Below the pieces are notes generated by a model. The model saw only the letters and a program-made list of their open reading frames with translations. It searched no databases and was not told the DNA's origin. Positions 23,798 to 37,805 of a stretch of DNA of 64,000 nt are shown here, piece by piece. This stretch comes from Pholiota molesta (taxonomy: Eukaryota > Basidiomycota > Agaricomycetes > Agaricales > Strophariaceae), in the NCBI GenBank assembly GCA_014925825.1, contig JACGCK010000012.1:186001-250000 (forward strand). The letters run 5' to 3'. The position numbers and the translations under genes are program-made. Numbering within the stretch: the stretch's first letter is position 1; every line of letters begins with the position of its first letter.

Positions 23798-24583
23798 CTA
23801 ATCTATCTCCATGCCCATCGAACGACCCTCTCCTTGTATTAGTGCGCTGTTGGATTTGACCGACACCAGAATTTTCTCCTTCGATTTGGAGGATTCTGCG
23901 GATATAGGCTCGTGCAGTTTGACAGAAGATTTTGCGGCATCCAAAACCTTCTTGCGGTGTGCTTTCTGCTTTTCCCGAGCAGCAGCCATCCTGGAAAAGA
24001 GGTGAGGCAGAGAAAATCATTGAGGGAATAGTCATCTGTACCTGTGCTTGAAAAATGCGCGTTCTCTCCGTGCCCTGATCTCTCCCACTCTCTTCATTGC
24101 CTTGACGGTGGTTTGAACGAGTTCTCGGTCGTATCTGACGGGGACATTTCTGCGCTTCTCGAACTCGATTGTAGAATCCTGTCGCATGCATTAGAGTCGA
24201 TCAGTATAGATAGAAGGGAGATATTCATACGATGGTCATTTCCTTGCCAGCCGCTTTCCTGAATGCTTTTGTCCACCTGACTTTACGTGGGTTGCGTTTC
24301 ATTCTATACATCAAACATGAGAAACAGAGACTTTTGCACCGTGGGGATAGCCTTACTTGAAGTTTTTATGGCATCTAGATGAAGACATTAATGCTATTCA
24401 ATTCCTGTGTAAAACGAGAGAAATTACTTTGAAGTACAGAATCGAAAGACTTTGGCATCATTTCTAACAAAGGCAGAGCCTATTACGAGCAGTAAGAAAG
24501 GGCCTTCATATCGAAAGCATGATGAACCAACCATGGCCGGGGTACACATTAGTAGAACAGAAATAGCATTTTTCAATACGCAT
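23798..24583 (-). CDS. RLP24: Ribosome biogenesis protein Rlp24
   Basis: Rlp24 is the eL24-like placeholder on pre-60S ribosomes; it recruits the AAA ATPase Drg1/Afg2 in the cytoplasm. The frame is complete with no shift: [18 protein letters not shown], then [60 protein letters not shown] and [17 protein letters not shown]. The four cysteines of the zinc finger (CYFC and FCTSKC) are present. The C-terminal basic tail is Ser/Lys-rich. Introns at about 24489-24530, 24375-24423, 24301-24356, 24180-24228 and 24000-24040. One internal exon (24357-24374) is only 18 nt and carries the last zinc-ligand cysteine. Divergent from the unknown gene at 24948. Confidence 0.95.
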
Positions 24584-24947
24584 GACGGAGCTGCGTTATC
24601 GTTCTGGTCGGTAAAAGTGGGTCGTAAGGGGATGTGTGCTTCAATGGTATCTTGAGGCCAGCCTGAACAAGGACAGAGGATTGGATTGCAGACTGTCAGG
24701 TTGTGAGCATGGCTGGACCACACACGCAGAAATTCCTTGATTGTTACATAATCCACTGTTTTGCACAGCCACCCGGCAAGACTTGACGCAACTGAGTCGG
24801 CTTCGGCTCCAGTACTTATAGGCGCTCTCTTTGTCTCAGTCTCCCATCTCTCTTCGGCTTAGCCCTTATTCTTTTACACATCTGAAATCACAACTTCAAC
24901 GTCAAGGTCGATAGAGGGCGACCATAAACACTCTCAGAACGCCCGCC
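24584..24947. promoter_or_regulatory. Divergent promoter region of RLP24 and the 24.9-kb gene
   Basis: 364 bp between opposite start codons, with CT-rich runs near 24820-24870 typical of a start region. No ORF recognised. Confidence 0.4.
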
Positions 24948-26612
24948 ATGATGCAGTATGCATCAACGGGGGTGCGGAGCGCAGCTCGCAAGGGTCCCAG
25001 TACCCTTATCCACCATGGAGGGCATAATCCACATGGAGGGACCGCACCCGCGAACGTAACTTCTAAATCCATCCATACAACCAGCTTCCTTCGCTCCATC
25101 TTACATGCTCCCCACCTTCCATCCATCCCTGCACTCCCTCCTCGCAATCCTCATTATAAACTATTCTCTGCCTCCAAGAACTTCCTCCAGCGTCTCTTTA
25201 CACATTTGACGGCTCCTGGACTGAGAGCCCCCGCCTACCTCGCTGAAGCACAAAATTACGGTGCTCGATCCTTGCATGGAACTGCTTTGCGTGGGACCAC
25301 AATTCAGAATGGTCTATCCCTTCCAGTTCGTAACTCCTTGCGCAGCCATGCTCTTCAGCGACAAGCAAATATGTTCTTGCCGAGAGGGCCTGGCCCTGTT
25401 CCTCCTCGCTTTGGAGGTGTCGCCCAAGTCGGTCTGGGAGTAGCGAGAAACTTCACCACCGCCCGACCAATTTTCCAACAAATCGCTCAGAATGTTCCTA
25501 TAGCTGGACGAGCGTTATACGAAATAGAGTGGGATATGGAGACAAAGAAGGAGTACCAACGTATGCGCCTCGCAGGGAAAAATGGTGTAAAGAAAGTCAC
25601 CAAGACCCATAGCATGTTGAAGGCCTCTGAAAAGGTCAAGAAGGTCAAGTCCTCTGTCGTTGCCGAAGACAAAGAGAACAAGCTTTACAACACTGTTACG
25701 ATCAAAGAGGATATCGAGCGTTACTTCCCCTCCGTCCAAATCCCTATTGTCACCACCTATCTTTTCGTTCCTCTCGCGCCTACCCCGACCGCCAGGCTCC
25801 CTCTCCCTCCTGACCCACTTGCATCGCCTAGAACCAATTGGGACCCGGCCCTCTTACCACCACTATCATTCATCGGTTCCTTTCATGCTTCACATTCAAC
25901 TCATGCCCTCCGAGTCTCAACTCTGTTCACGCGTTTAGACCAAGCGAATGTTTGGTCTCGAGGAGTGCATTGCTCGGCTTATTCTCAGGGACGTGTACAT
26001 CAGAGGCAACATATGAAACAGGAGGAAACCGACAGTGGTGGCGAAGGAGTTTGCACGATTCTAAAAATCGAATTCAAAGGCTGGACCCAAAGTGAAGTGA
26101 GAAGTGTAATCGGCGAAAGTGGGACTGGTTGGTGTATGCTGGAAGAAGTATTTCCAACAGAGGAGTTTCCTGAAGAGGAGGATTGTTTCGACGATTCCTT
26201 AGCTTCGTCTGTCATGGGCGATCACTCACTCTTTTCCGACGCATATTCGGAGCAACCTGGCGAAAGTATTGAATCGACCACGTTTGATCCTACAGAATCC
26301 TTCATTCTACCCACCCTCGATATGTCCTTGAACATCTCTGCTCCGACTTCCTTCACTGGCTTGGGCTCCACTGAAGGTGTCCTTTCTAGCATTCCCCTAG
26401 AAATGGAGAGTGACCCTTGGGTGGACGATTACGCTTCCAACTTCTCTTCACCATCATCCTCTTATTCTGACCTCTCAGATTTGATTATTGATCCCCCTTC
26501 AGCCAATGGGTGGTTCGGAGGCCACGAATCCGGATCGCATTTTGGATTAAATTCTCATTTTGATCACGAACGTATTATAGATGAAGATCCTCGCGAGCAA
26601 ATGTTCTATTGA
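24948..26612 (+). CDS. Uncharacterised intronless protein, 554 aa, possible mitochondrial presequence
   Basis: I do not recognise a family with a known function. The frame is a single uninterrupted exon, unusual in this intron-rich window, and free of frameshifts. The first 200 residues are rich in Arg, Ser, Ala and His and almost lack acidic residues, with repeated presequence-like bits (STGVRSAARKG, GLGVARNFTTARPIFQQIA). This suggests, but does not prove, mitochondrial import. Next comes a charged patch (EIEWDMETKKEYQRMRL) and a Lys-rich stretch, then a folded-looking domain with TYLFVPLAPTPTARLPLPPD and FKGWTQSEVRSVIGESGTGW. The last 150 residues are acidic and Ser-rich. ATG at 24948 is the first of two tandem ATGs (MMQYAS). 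The composition switch from basic to acidic is striking. Likely a fungus-specific conserved protein; function unknown. Confidence 0.8.
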   Translation: MMQYASTGVRSAARKGPSTLIHHGGHNPHGGTAPANVTSKSIHTTSFLRSILHAPHLPSIPALPPRNPHYKLFSASKNFLQRLFTHLTAPGLRAPAYLAEAQNYGARSLHGTALRGTTIQNGLSLPVRNSLRSHALQRQANMFLPRGPGPVPPRFGGVAQVGLGVARNFTTARPIFQQIAQNVPIAGRALYEIEWDMETKKEYQRMRLAGKNGVKKVTKTHSMLKASEKVKKVKSSVVAEDKENKLYNTVTIKEDIERYFPSVQIPIVTTYLFVPLAPTPTARLPLPPDPLASPRTNWDPALLPPLSFIGSFHASHSTHALRVSTLFTRLDQANVWSRGVHCSAYSQGRVHQRQHMKQEETDSGGEGVCTILKIEFKGWTQSEVRSVIGESGTGWCMLEEVFPTEEFPEEEDCFDDSLASSVMGDHSLFSDAYSEQPGESIESTTFDPTESFILPTLDMSLNISAPTSFTGLGSTEGVLSSIPLEMESDPWVDDYASNFSSPSSSYSDLSDLIIDPPSANGWFGGHESGSHFGLNSHFDHERIIDEDPREQMFY

Positions 26613-26978
26613 GAGATTGCAGACAGTACATGACTACAAAGTGTAGATCAAGCCAGCGCTGGCACAACAATCGTTGACATTCATTTTGGTTTTTTTCTTA
26701 TTCTTCTTAACCATAGTTCTGAGTAGTACTGATTGTCCTGAGTACAAGACCCCGAAAAGATAGCGATATAAAATTGTATTTTCTACTGCACTATTTTGAA
26801 TGTTACCATTGGGTTATCACCACCAGGTGCATTGTAACTTGATCATGACGGATGAAGTTCAGGCTGATGATTTCATATCACGCAAAGATGTGCACACTGC
26901 AGGAGACTCTGGAACAGTCGAGTAGAAATTCTAATCATGTTAAATGTTTAATACTTTACTGCGACGAACGTTAGATAA
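26613..26978. other. Intergenic region between convergent genes
   Basis: 366 bp of 3' UTR-like, T- and A-rich sequence between the 24.9-kb gene and the opposing RIB2-like gene. No coding signal. Confidence 0.45.
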
Positions 26979-27565
26979 TCATCCTTCTTGTGGTTCATGA
27001 CCTTTGCGAGCAATAGACAGGCACTCAGCTTCTAGTCCTTGCAACCAGATAACTTCAATTCCTGCGTCCCTGAGTTTCCGGGCACCTTCACATTTGACAA
27101 AATCATCGGGTTCGCCAACACCTATAAAGCATCGTTTGACTCTTGCTGCAACTAAGGCATCCGCACATGGTGCTAAACCTGATGTTCTGATAGAACAAGG
27201 CTCAAGAGTGGTGTAGACGTCTGTGTATACCAATAAGTCGTCCACGGTGATAGATGAGCTGTGAGGAAAGATGGTGGCCAGGTCTTCACTAGAAAGTCCT
27301 CGGGCCTTGGATAAACATTTGCCTCTGCGTGGGTGTTGCCTGGTAGCTCCCTTGAGTAACCTGTGGCAAGGACGGTAGGTGGAGTTTTTTGGTCTGGCAA
27401 GCGGACCACGAGAAGGCAGCCGACACAGAAAGCCGTAGGCATCGGAGTACATTTATCCGCCTCCGCAATTGCAAGGCGCATGTATTGTATATGATCTTCA
27501 AGGTCTTTTTCCTTTCCTTTTCGTGAATATAACCGTACGCCGTGCATCTGGAGTGGACGTACCAT
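26979..27565 (-). CDS. RIB2: Riboflavin biosynthesis deaminase, Rib2-type cytidine-deaminase fold
   Basis: Zinc deaminase acting on the pyrimidine intermediate of riboflavin synthesis. The sequence has [16 protein letters not shown] and [16 protein letters not shown], in which HAE is the zinc/catalytic motif, and [20 protein letters not shown], the PCxxxxxxxPC zinc site. It continues [20 protein letters not shown] and ends with [14 protein letters not shown]. This order matches the deaminase domain of yeast Rib2, but there is no pseudouridine-synthase domain, so it is a stand-alone deaminase of about 190 residues. Start at the ATG of MVRPLQMHG; a second ATG six codons on is possible. The frame breaks just after HAEAN: one base is missing near the T run at 27318-27320. 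No intron needed. Its start codon is 104 bp from that of divergent SPT6. Confidence 0.85.
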
Positions 27566-27669
27566 AATGAACAGCGCAAAGGGTGTAATTATGTAATCAA
27601 CGGGAGTAAACTTTATGAAGGTGATGAACTCAGCCCGCAACATCCAACTTCCTCCAACTGACTCCCACC

Positions 27670-30600
27670 ATGGCTTCCTCAGATGTTGACGCGCATCTCC
27701 CACAAGACCTTATGGATCGTGGCGACGACCCTATGCAAGGCTCAGGTGCAGAAGACGAGGGCGAGGGTGATGTCGTGATGCCGGACGTGACAGACGACGA
27801 CAGTTCGGAGGAGGGGGAAGACGACGAAGAAGAAGCTCGTCGAATAAGAGAAGGGTTCATTGTCGATGAAGACGAGGAGGAGGATGAAGAGGATGAAGAG
27901 GAGGCTCCTCGTAAGCGCAGGAAAAGAAGAAGGAAGAATCGAGGTTAGTGGCATAGGTTACATCTTTGGCCCTTATGATCCTCACTCATTACCAACAGAA
28001 GAGGAAACCTTAGAAGAAGATGACCTCGCTCTATTAGCCGAAAACACGGGAGGTGCTTTCAAGCGAAAGAGCCGTCTTACTCGCCTTCGACGCCACCGTT
28101 CCGTCAGTCCTCCTACAGCTTCATCTTCAAGACGGGTTGCAATCATTGAATCGTCTGAAGATGATCTTGACAATGAGGAAGACATGCGCGAGGTTCCTGA
28201 TATTCGAAAGATCTGGGATGATGACCGTGGTGCGAAGACGACGAAGACATGTCGGACTTCATTGATTATAGTGACGAGGACGAAGGAGGGGTTGCCATGA
28301 ATGAGGAAGCCCGCGAGGCTCGCCGACAAGAGAAGAGGCAAGAGCAAATACGTCGCAAGAGGGCTCGAGTTCGTCCTGAATTGGCTGGTATTGATGCGAA
28401 GTCAGTATTTCCCTGTTAATTTTGAAGTCTCACTTAATTAACTTCTGTTTAGTGCTTGGGATGAGATTCACGACGTATTTGGAGATGGACATGAGTATGA
28501 TTGGGCATTAGTCGGAGACGACGAAGCAGAATATGAGGAGGAATTGGCGAAGCCAGAGATGAAATACCAAGACGTAAGTCACTTCTTCTTGTCTTGTCGT
28601 TACTTGCTAACATCTGGGACAGGTATTGAACCGTCAGAATTCGCAAACGAATGTTGACAGACGATGACGATCTCATACGACATCAGGACATCCCCGAGAG
28701 AATGCAACTTGCGACGTCTTCATTATCTCAATCGTCAACGTTGTCTTTGCATACCCAACTCACAGAAGAGGATCTCGGAGGAGCCGCAATGTGGGTTACT
28801 CAGCGCATATCCGACGAAAAGACCGCGCAATACTTCAGCCCAATTGGTGAATATCAACACCTAAAGGGTGATCTTGTCATGGCAGTCACTTATGCTCTCA
28901 GGCAAATCTTTGTCGAAGAGTACGAAGTGCCTTATATCTGGGCCCATAAACGCGATTATATCAGCCACTTTGACGTCAACGATATTGGGTCCCGAGTTGA
29001 ACTATTGAACCTCCAGGAACTCTGGCGAATCAATCGTCTGGGCGCAAAATATAGGAATCTTCTGGAGCGGAAACGACTTCTGACGGGGTCCTACGAACGG
29101 CTGCAGATCAAAGACGAATATTACGAAGACGAGATCCAGCCGAACATTGACAGCGTCGAAGTTATTGCAGATGCCACGGAATGGCTAACTATGAAGTACA
29201 AGGATAAAAAACAAGATTCGACAATGGAGTTCAGATTCCATGATGACGAGGAGCTTGAAACTAAGAAGAGGAAGATGCCTAGTCGACTATCTGCGTATGA
29301 GATTACGAAGAGAAGCATCGTATCTAAACTTGCCGAGGTACGCTGATGAACTCTATATGTTGAATTTTCACTCATCTATAATTTTTAGAAATTTGGCATT
29401 CAACCTCATCAAGTTGTTTTGAACTTCTTGGCCTCTAGCCATGTCTATTTTGTTGATGATCTAGACTTCAATCCAGTCGCATATGCAGAACAGTTTGCCG
29501 ACTCCGATCCCTCAAAGGCACAGACTCCAGAAGAACTCCTACGAAAAGCTCGTATGATCTTTGCAACCGAACTCGGAAAAGATCCCCTCCTGCGCGATGA
29601 AATTCGCAAGATATTTAAAAAAGAAGCGCGTATTACTGTGGTACCTACCGAAAGGGGCATCAGTAAAATCGACGAAAATCACCCTTACTATGTGAGTTAT
29701 TTCGAACTTTCCTATCTTCTTTTCTAACATTTCTCTGTAGAGCTTTAAATATCTGCTCCAGAAGCCAATTGAGGAGATGTTGAAAATTGCTCAATTCCTT
29801 CATATCCTAGCAGCGGAGTCGGAACATTTGGTTACGGTCTCTATCTTCATCCCTCCCGAAGTCAAATCAGCCTTTGAGCGCAAACTTTCTACTGCATTCT
29901 CTTCCGACAACTTCAGCGAATCTGCTAAGGCGTGGAATATCGAGCGTTCGCGAGTTGTCCAAGAAGTAATCGACCAACATTTGATTCCAGCAGGCACAAA
30001 ATGGACCAGGGAATACATTCGAGAGGAAGTTGAAGATTTACTTGCTCTCAAATGTAGCGATCAACTCCGTCTTGTAAGTTACCAATCGTCATGATTTTGT
30101 CATCCTACTGATCATGAATAGCGCATCGACACCGCGCCTTATGTGACTCGCGAACTTAAATACGGAGAGTTTGCTTCCTCCGTACTCGCCATTTCGTGGG
30201 GTAAAGGCGATCCTCATAAAGATGCGATTACTTTAGTCTTTGTTGATGAGGCAGGTCGTATGCGGGAGCATACAAAAATTGACAATCTCCACGACCAAGA
30301 TAACAAGGACGAATTCATCGACTTTATAACCCGCCGAAAACCTGATGTTGCAGTTGTGGGTGGTTTCAGCATCGCAACATTGAAATTGTCCCATTTGGTC
30401 AAAGAAATCTTCAAAGGTAGCAGCGGAAACACAGAGGAGTCGGGTTGGGCAGCTTCCAATGATCCCTCGTTCGATATTCCGACCATCTTTGTCCATGACG
30501 ATGTTGCTCGCATCTATCAACATAGCAAGCGAGCTGCTGAAGAGTTTAGTGCCTTGTCGCCCACTGCGAAATATTGCGTTGGTTTAGCGCGCTACGTTCA

Positions 30601-32924
30601 GAGCCCTTTGAACGAATTTGCAGCCCTAGGGCCTGATATTTCGGCTATATCTTTCGACGAGAACAATCAACATTTGGTAAGCATAATTCATATGTTTATA
30701 TTTTGGGGCTTATTCCAATATATATTGTCAGGTCCCTAAGGGAAAACTTCTTATCGCCTTCGAACAAGCTCTTGTTGACATCACCAACAAAGTTGGCGTT
30801 GATATCAATAGAGCCGTTGCGGACACATATTACCAGCACCTTCTTCCATTTGTCTGTGGTTTAGGTCCTCGAAAAGCTCAAGTTTTGATCAAGAAGATTT
30901 CGTCTCAGGTTGGTGTGAATCTTGTTCTCCGTGACAGCAAAGCTGATTTCTCTTTCAGGGCGGTACTCTCGTCAATCGGGACCAATTTATCAAAGCAGGC
31001 TTATTGACAACGAAGATATTCTTAAATGCCTCTGGATTCTTAAGAGTCATCCAGGATCGGGACCCTAAATCAGGCAAATATCGACCCGACGATGAAAATG
31101 CGCCAGATCCTCTGGATGATACCCGCATTCATCCGGAAGATTACGAACTCGCTCGCAAGATGGCAACCGATGCGCTCGAACTTGACGAAGAAGATATTCA
31201 TGACGAACATCCTTCACAGGTGGTGACAACTATTATGAGCGATAAGGATAAACACAAGAAGCTCCACGAACTCAACCTCGATGAGTTCGCCATCAGCTTA
31301 TACGAAGCTAATCACGATCAAAAACGCCACATTCTCAATGTCATTCGTGAGGAGCTTTTGGAACCCTTCTCTGAACAACGAGCGAAGTTCCGACTTCCAA
31401 CCGATTGGGAGGTCTTGACTATGCTCACTGGAGAGACGGTCAAAACACTGGATGTTGGTTTTATCGTTTCTGCGCAAGTGTTCCGTATCCAAAAAGATGC
31501 TGTTAGCGTTCGACTCGACTCGGGAATTGAAGGGACCATCAAAAGCCAGTACTTGACAGATACGGGTGGAAAACCTTACGATGTCGTCAAGAAAGGTCAA
31601 ACAATAACAGCTGTTGTGGTCGAAATGTGCTTCCAACTGAATATGGACGAGTTTGGTGTTATCATGTCCTGCCGACCTGGAGATCTAGCAGGGGGAGATC
31701 ACGAATTTAGACATGTCCCGGCCGACAAATTTTGGGATGAGGCTCGTTGCAAGAAAGACCAAGATATTCTTGCAAGAAAAAAACGGGCTGAAACCGATCG
31801 GACCCGTCGCGTCATCAAGCATCCCAATTTCCACAACTTCAATACTGCTCAAGCTGAAGCATATTTGGAAAAGCAACAGCGCGGAGATGTTGTTATTCGA
31901 CCTTCTTCCAAGGGTATTAACCATCTCGCTGTGACGTGGAAGGTCGACGAAAAGCTATATCAGCATATTGGTCTGTTTTCATTTCTTTGTGGAATGTTTC
32001 AACATGCTCACTGTTATAATATTATAGATGTTACGGAACTCAACGCAGATCCAAGTGGTCAAACTATCGGCGGTCAACTCGTTGTCGACAGTTCTCATAC
32101 ATATTCAGACTTGGATGAACTCATCGTCAACCACGTCCAAGCAATGGCGCGCCGCGTGGAAGAACTCATGGCTCATGAAAAATACAAACATGGTTCTGAA
32201 GATGAACTCCGTATGAACTTTCCTCCTATCCGGTCCAGCGGGGGCTTATTCATCCGTTTCAGATTTATTCTTGAAGAACTTTTTGAAAGCTAATCCAGCC
32301 AAAAGCATGTATGGGTTCACCCTGAACAGAAAACGCCCAGGCCACTTCAGTCTGTGTTTCCTGGCCAATAAAGATTCAAATGTTCAAACTTGGGTAAGCT
32401 ATATTTTTTTCCGATTATACCACTTCAAGCATTTTGATTGCTGGTCTTTCAGCCTGTCCGAGTTGCTCCAGAGGCATACTATCTCTTTGATGCTCCAGCA
32501 GTGGGTGTACCTGAACTGTGCGATGCATTCAAAGTCAGGTAAGCAATGCGTAGCAATAATGTTCGATCCCTGTCTTATGGCCCTTATTAGGCACCTGCAC
32601 GAATCCCAAAATATGGCTGTTGCCAGTGGGAAAACACCCTATGGTGCTGGATTGCGTACGCCCGCCAGACCAGGAGGTACAACTCCGGGGCATCTTTCTG
32701 TTCGTCAAATGGGCCGAACCCCAAATCCGTACATGGGCGGGCAGACGCCATTCGTGTCTCAGGTGCCTCCAAGCTTCATACCGCCTCCCCACCAGCATAC
32801 CGCCTATGGTTTCCAAACTCCTTCTCATCGTCCTCCATTCCCCCCGCAACATGCACCTATGCCACCACCTATGCACCCACCTCGGCCACCTGGTGTCTGG
32901 AATGGGCATGGGCAATGGCCTTGA
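27670..32924 (+). CDS. SPT6: Transcription elongation factor and histone chaperone Spt6
   Basis: Spt6 travels with RNA polymerase II and reassembles nucleosomes. The first 150 residues are highly acidic with a basic patch ([13 protein letters not shown]). The core follows: [20 protein letters not shown], the helix-turn-helix region ([16 protein letters not shown]), the YqgF-like domain (30140-30700, [15 protein letters not shown] and [14 protein letters not shown]), the HhH region ([17 protein letters not shown] and [10 protein letters not shown]), the S1 domain ([20 protein letters not shown], near 31500) and tandem SH2 domains (31870-32540, [20 protein letters not shown] and [19 protein letters not shown]). 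The C-terminus repeats Gly-Thr-Pro motifs and ends in a Pro/His-rich tail. At least ten short introns. One base appears missing near 28229-28237 in the acidic exon. Essential gene, tail to tail with SPT8. Confidence 0.97.
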
Positions 32925-33127
32925 GCATTTTTGTTTACTTACTTGTATATCTATGGATCGGTAATAACTATTGTTGAGTATTGTCATTTGTATTATAAAG
33001 TATGGCTTCGTAATAGATACGTTATCTGAAAGAAATCGCGCTAAACTGCCTATCTGCGTACTTCGCTATATTTTACAGAATGTATCCACGCACAACGTGG
33101 CTAGGAAGTTGGAATTGCAAAAGTTAA

Positions 33128-35478
33128 TCAATAAATATGTTTGATATCATGGACGAAAACTGTTCGAGTGGAATCACCATGCAGACCACGGTTACTGCTC
33201 GCACTAACAAGAAAACGAGCTCCTGGATCAACAACTGCAAGTTTCATGATAAGTAAAAAAAGACAATGCTAGCACAATTAACGACATACGCATTTGAGAA
33301 ATGTATCCTCCATGATGTCCTGGAACAATTTTAAACTGGACGCCGCTTTTGGTTTTGGAATCTTCGACACTTTCTGCAACTTCCAAAGACGAATGTTATC
33401 TACGGATGCCTGTAACGAATTGATGTTCAGCATCTCATATCCACATGTTAAACAAAGAATTATTCACCAAGCAATATGCCGACAATCAGGGAACGGTACA
33501 ACACAGGAGACAACGCCAGAACTCGGTGGGTTACGAAGTGTTTTCAGCATGCGCGGTGTATTGGCGGACCTGACTGTCCTAAAACGCGAACATCCCATAC
33601 ATCCACAGTGCCATTCCTCCGCCCTGCGTAGATCTGCGCCCCATCTGCGGACCAACAGGCCTTACCAAAGCCCACGCTTGATTAGCTATTGAAAAAGAGG
33701 ATGGGAAGTACACATACTGAAAGGCACCAAGGGGGAGTTTTCTCATTCATCCATAATCGGCCAACCCCTCGTCCATTATTTTGCACCCGCCTATCCCATA
33801 GTATTACCTGACCATCAATGAAGGTGGTCATCAGTATATCGGAGGAGTACGACTGGTAGCCAACAGGGTCGATGAGGGGAGGGGCGCCTTTTGGGGGCGG
33901 TATTGTAGACGCTACTGGTTCACGGGGCATTGGAGGTTGTTGCACATTGGAGCTACCTGGCATTGCGAGTTTCGACTCTGTGGGGGCAGGGGTCTGCATC
34001 ATGTCTTCTGGGACATCGTCAAACAGAGGATCAAAGGAGGCATCCGACCGAGCGTCCGTTCGGTGGCCATGGCCTGCGAAACGTCTTCTGACTTGATTAG
34101 GTTCATTTCAGAGTCTGCCATTCCGGGGGAGTCTACATTCATACCACTCGACTCCGTTTGAGTCTGAATGGCTGACTGTTGGGTGAGTTGGCTTGCATTG
34201 TATATAGGTCCAGCTGGTGGGGTGTAATACGATCCCATAGGCCGTAGGGATACGCCCGTGAGTTGCGCATGATGCGCGGTGAAATTGCGAACGTTTTGGC
34301 CGGTGTTGAGATCCCATTGCTGTCATAATCATGTCAGGAAAAAGATATACGAATTGTGCTGAGGACAAACAATGGCTACGCCATCCCAGCCGGCGCTAAA
34401 GAATCCCTTCTCGTCGTAATCCAAACATAGAGCGGATATTGGTGAGCGGTGGTGCGTATTCATCACATGGCACAGTCTGCCAGGTTCATGACGAAGGGTG
34501 AAGAGGTTGATATACCCAGCCTGAGCAATGCTATCAGTGTATGTCCATGACAACTAGAAAGCGCATACATCGTTCCCGCCAGAGCCCATAGAGCATCAGA
34601 TTGCATCGCCAGACTATATACCGGTGCTAGACCGGGTTCCTCTTCCACAGATAGTAACCCAGGTCTGTTTGTATCATGGAATGTTGGATTCTCCCACCAG
34701 AAACGAAGTTGGCCTGATTTCATGAGGCCTTCCACGACCCCGGCATGGTGTCGCTGTGGCGCTGTGAGGAAGTTCTTGCTATTCACGGCAGCAAAGATGT
34801 CGTAGTCTCTAATATAGCCATCATCTGAGCCAGTAAGAAGATGGGTCATGCATGCTGAAGAAGCGAGTGCATGGGTTGGCACAGGGTGCGGTATAGCGCA
34901 TATAGCTTCAATAGTATATGAGCGTGGGGGCGCGTCCAGTGAAAGACCCAACGCCTTCTTGCGACGTTGCGCAGGAGAGAGAGAGCGCTTGCGAGGCGAT
35001 TGGGGCGCTGTGGTCTTGTTATAGCATTTTAAATGATTTAGAAATGCATGAACATACCTCGAGGAGATGAAGAAGGGATTCTGCTGTCCGCGCTGGATTC
35101 GCGTTCGCTTGGAGGTGGTGGGGGTCCTCAGTTAAGCCCAAGTCTAATGAAGGTTCATCATCCTCGTCCTCGTCTTCCTCTTCCTCTTCTTCCTCTTCAT
35201 CTTCGTCAGACTCCTCTGTTGCAGACTCCTAAGTGACGTTAAAATATGAAGGCGTCAGCGGTAGCCAGTAACATTGACAGCGTTAGCCAAGGTCGAGGAG
35301 AATGTACACACACATCGTCGCCGTCTGTGGTTGCGTCATCTGGGACCTCCCCTGGCCCCATACTCAACAAGTTATCTCCGTGATCGTCATCTAGCTCGGC
35401 TTCACCGTCTACGTCGTCTTCGTCGTAAAGGTCATCCAAAGTATCGTCCTCCGAGCTAGACAGTTCCGCTTCATGCAT
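33128..35478 (-). CDS. SPT8: SAGA complex WD40 subunit Spt8
   Basis: Spt8 is the TBP-binding WD-repeat subunit of the SAGA co-activator. The N-terminus is very acidic (MHEAELSSSEDDTLDDLYDE onward, then a long Glu/Asp run encoded at 35150-35230). After SPRKRSLSPAQRRKKALGLS comes a WD propeller: HLLTGSDDGYIRDYDIFAAV, then SGQLRFWWENP, SLAMQSDALWALAGT, INLFTLRHEPGRLCHVM, ALCLDYDEKGFFSAGWDGVA and, near the end, PPSSGVVSCVVPFPDCRHIA. It finishes FVHDIKHIY. An unstructured insert (SSGMNVDSPGMADSEMN) lies between blades, as in fungal Spt8. The frame breaks near 34060 (one base missing before DASFDPLFDDVPEDMM) and in the 33.3-33.5 kb exon. Start codons of SPT8 and SRP54 lie 90 bp apart. Confidence 0.93.
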
Positions 35479-35568
35479 AGTCTAAGAAGAGATATGGGAA
35501 TGACAGAAAAGGAAATAGGTGGCTCGGCTAAAGGAGACGATATTTGTTCTTGACACTTTACGTCCACA

Positions 35569-37789
<2,221 letters not shown>

Positions 37790-37805
37790 ACTACTCAAAA
37801 TTGGA

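Noticed and set aside
32540..32595. tRNA-like GTTCGATCCC box
   Set aside because: It lies in an SPT6 intron and no clover-leaf arms or A box can be fitted around it.
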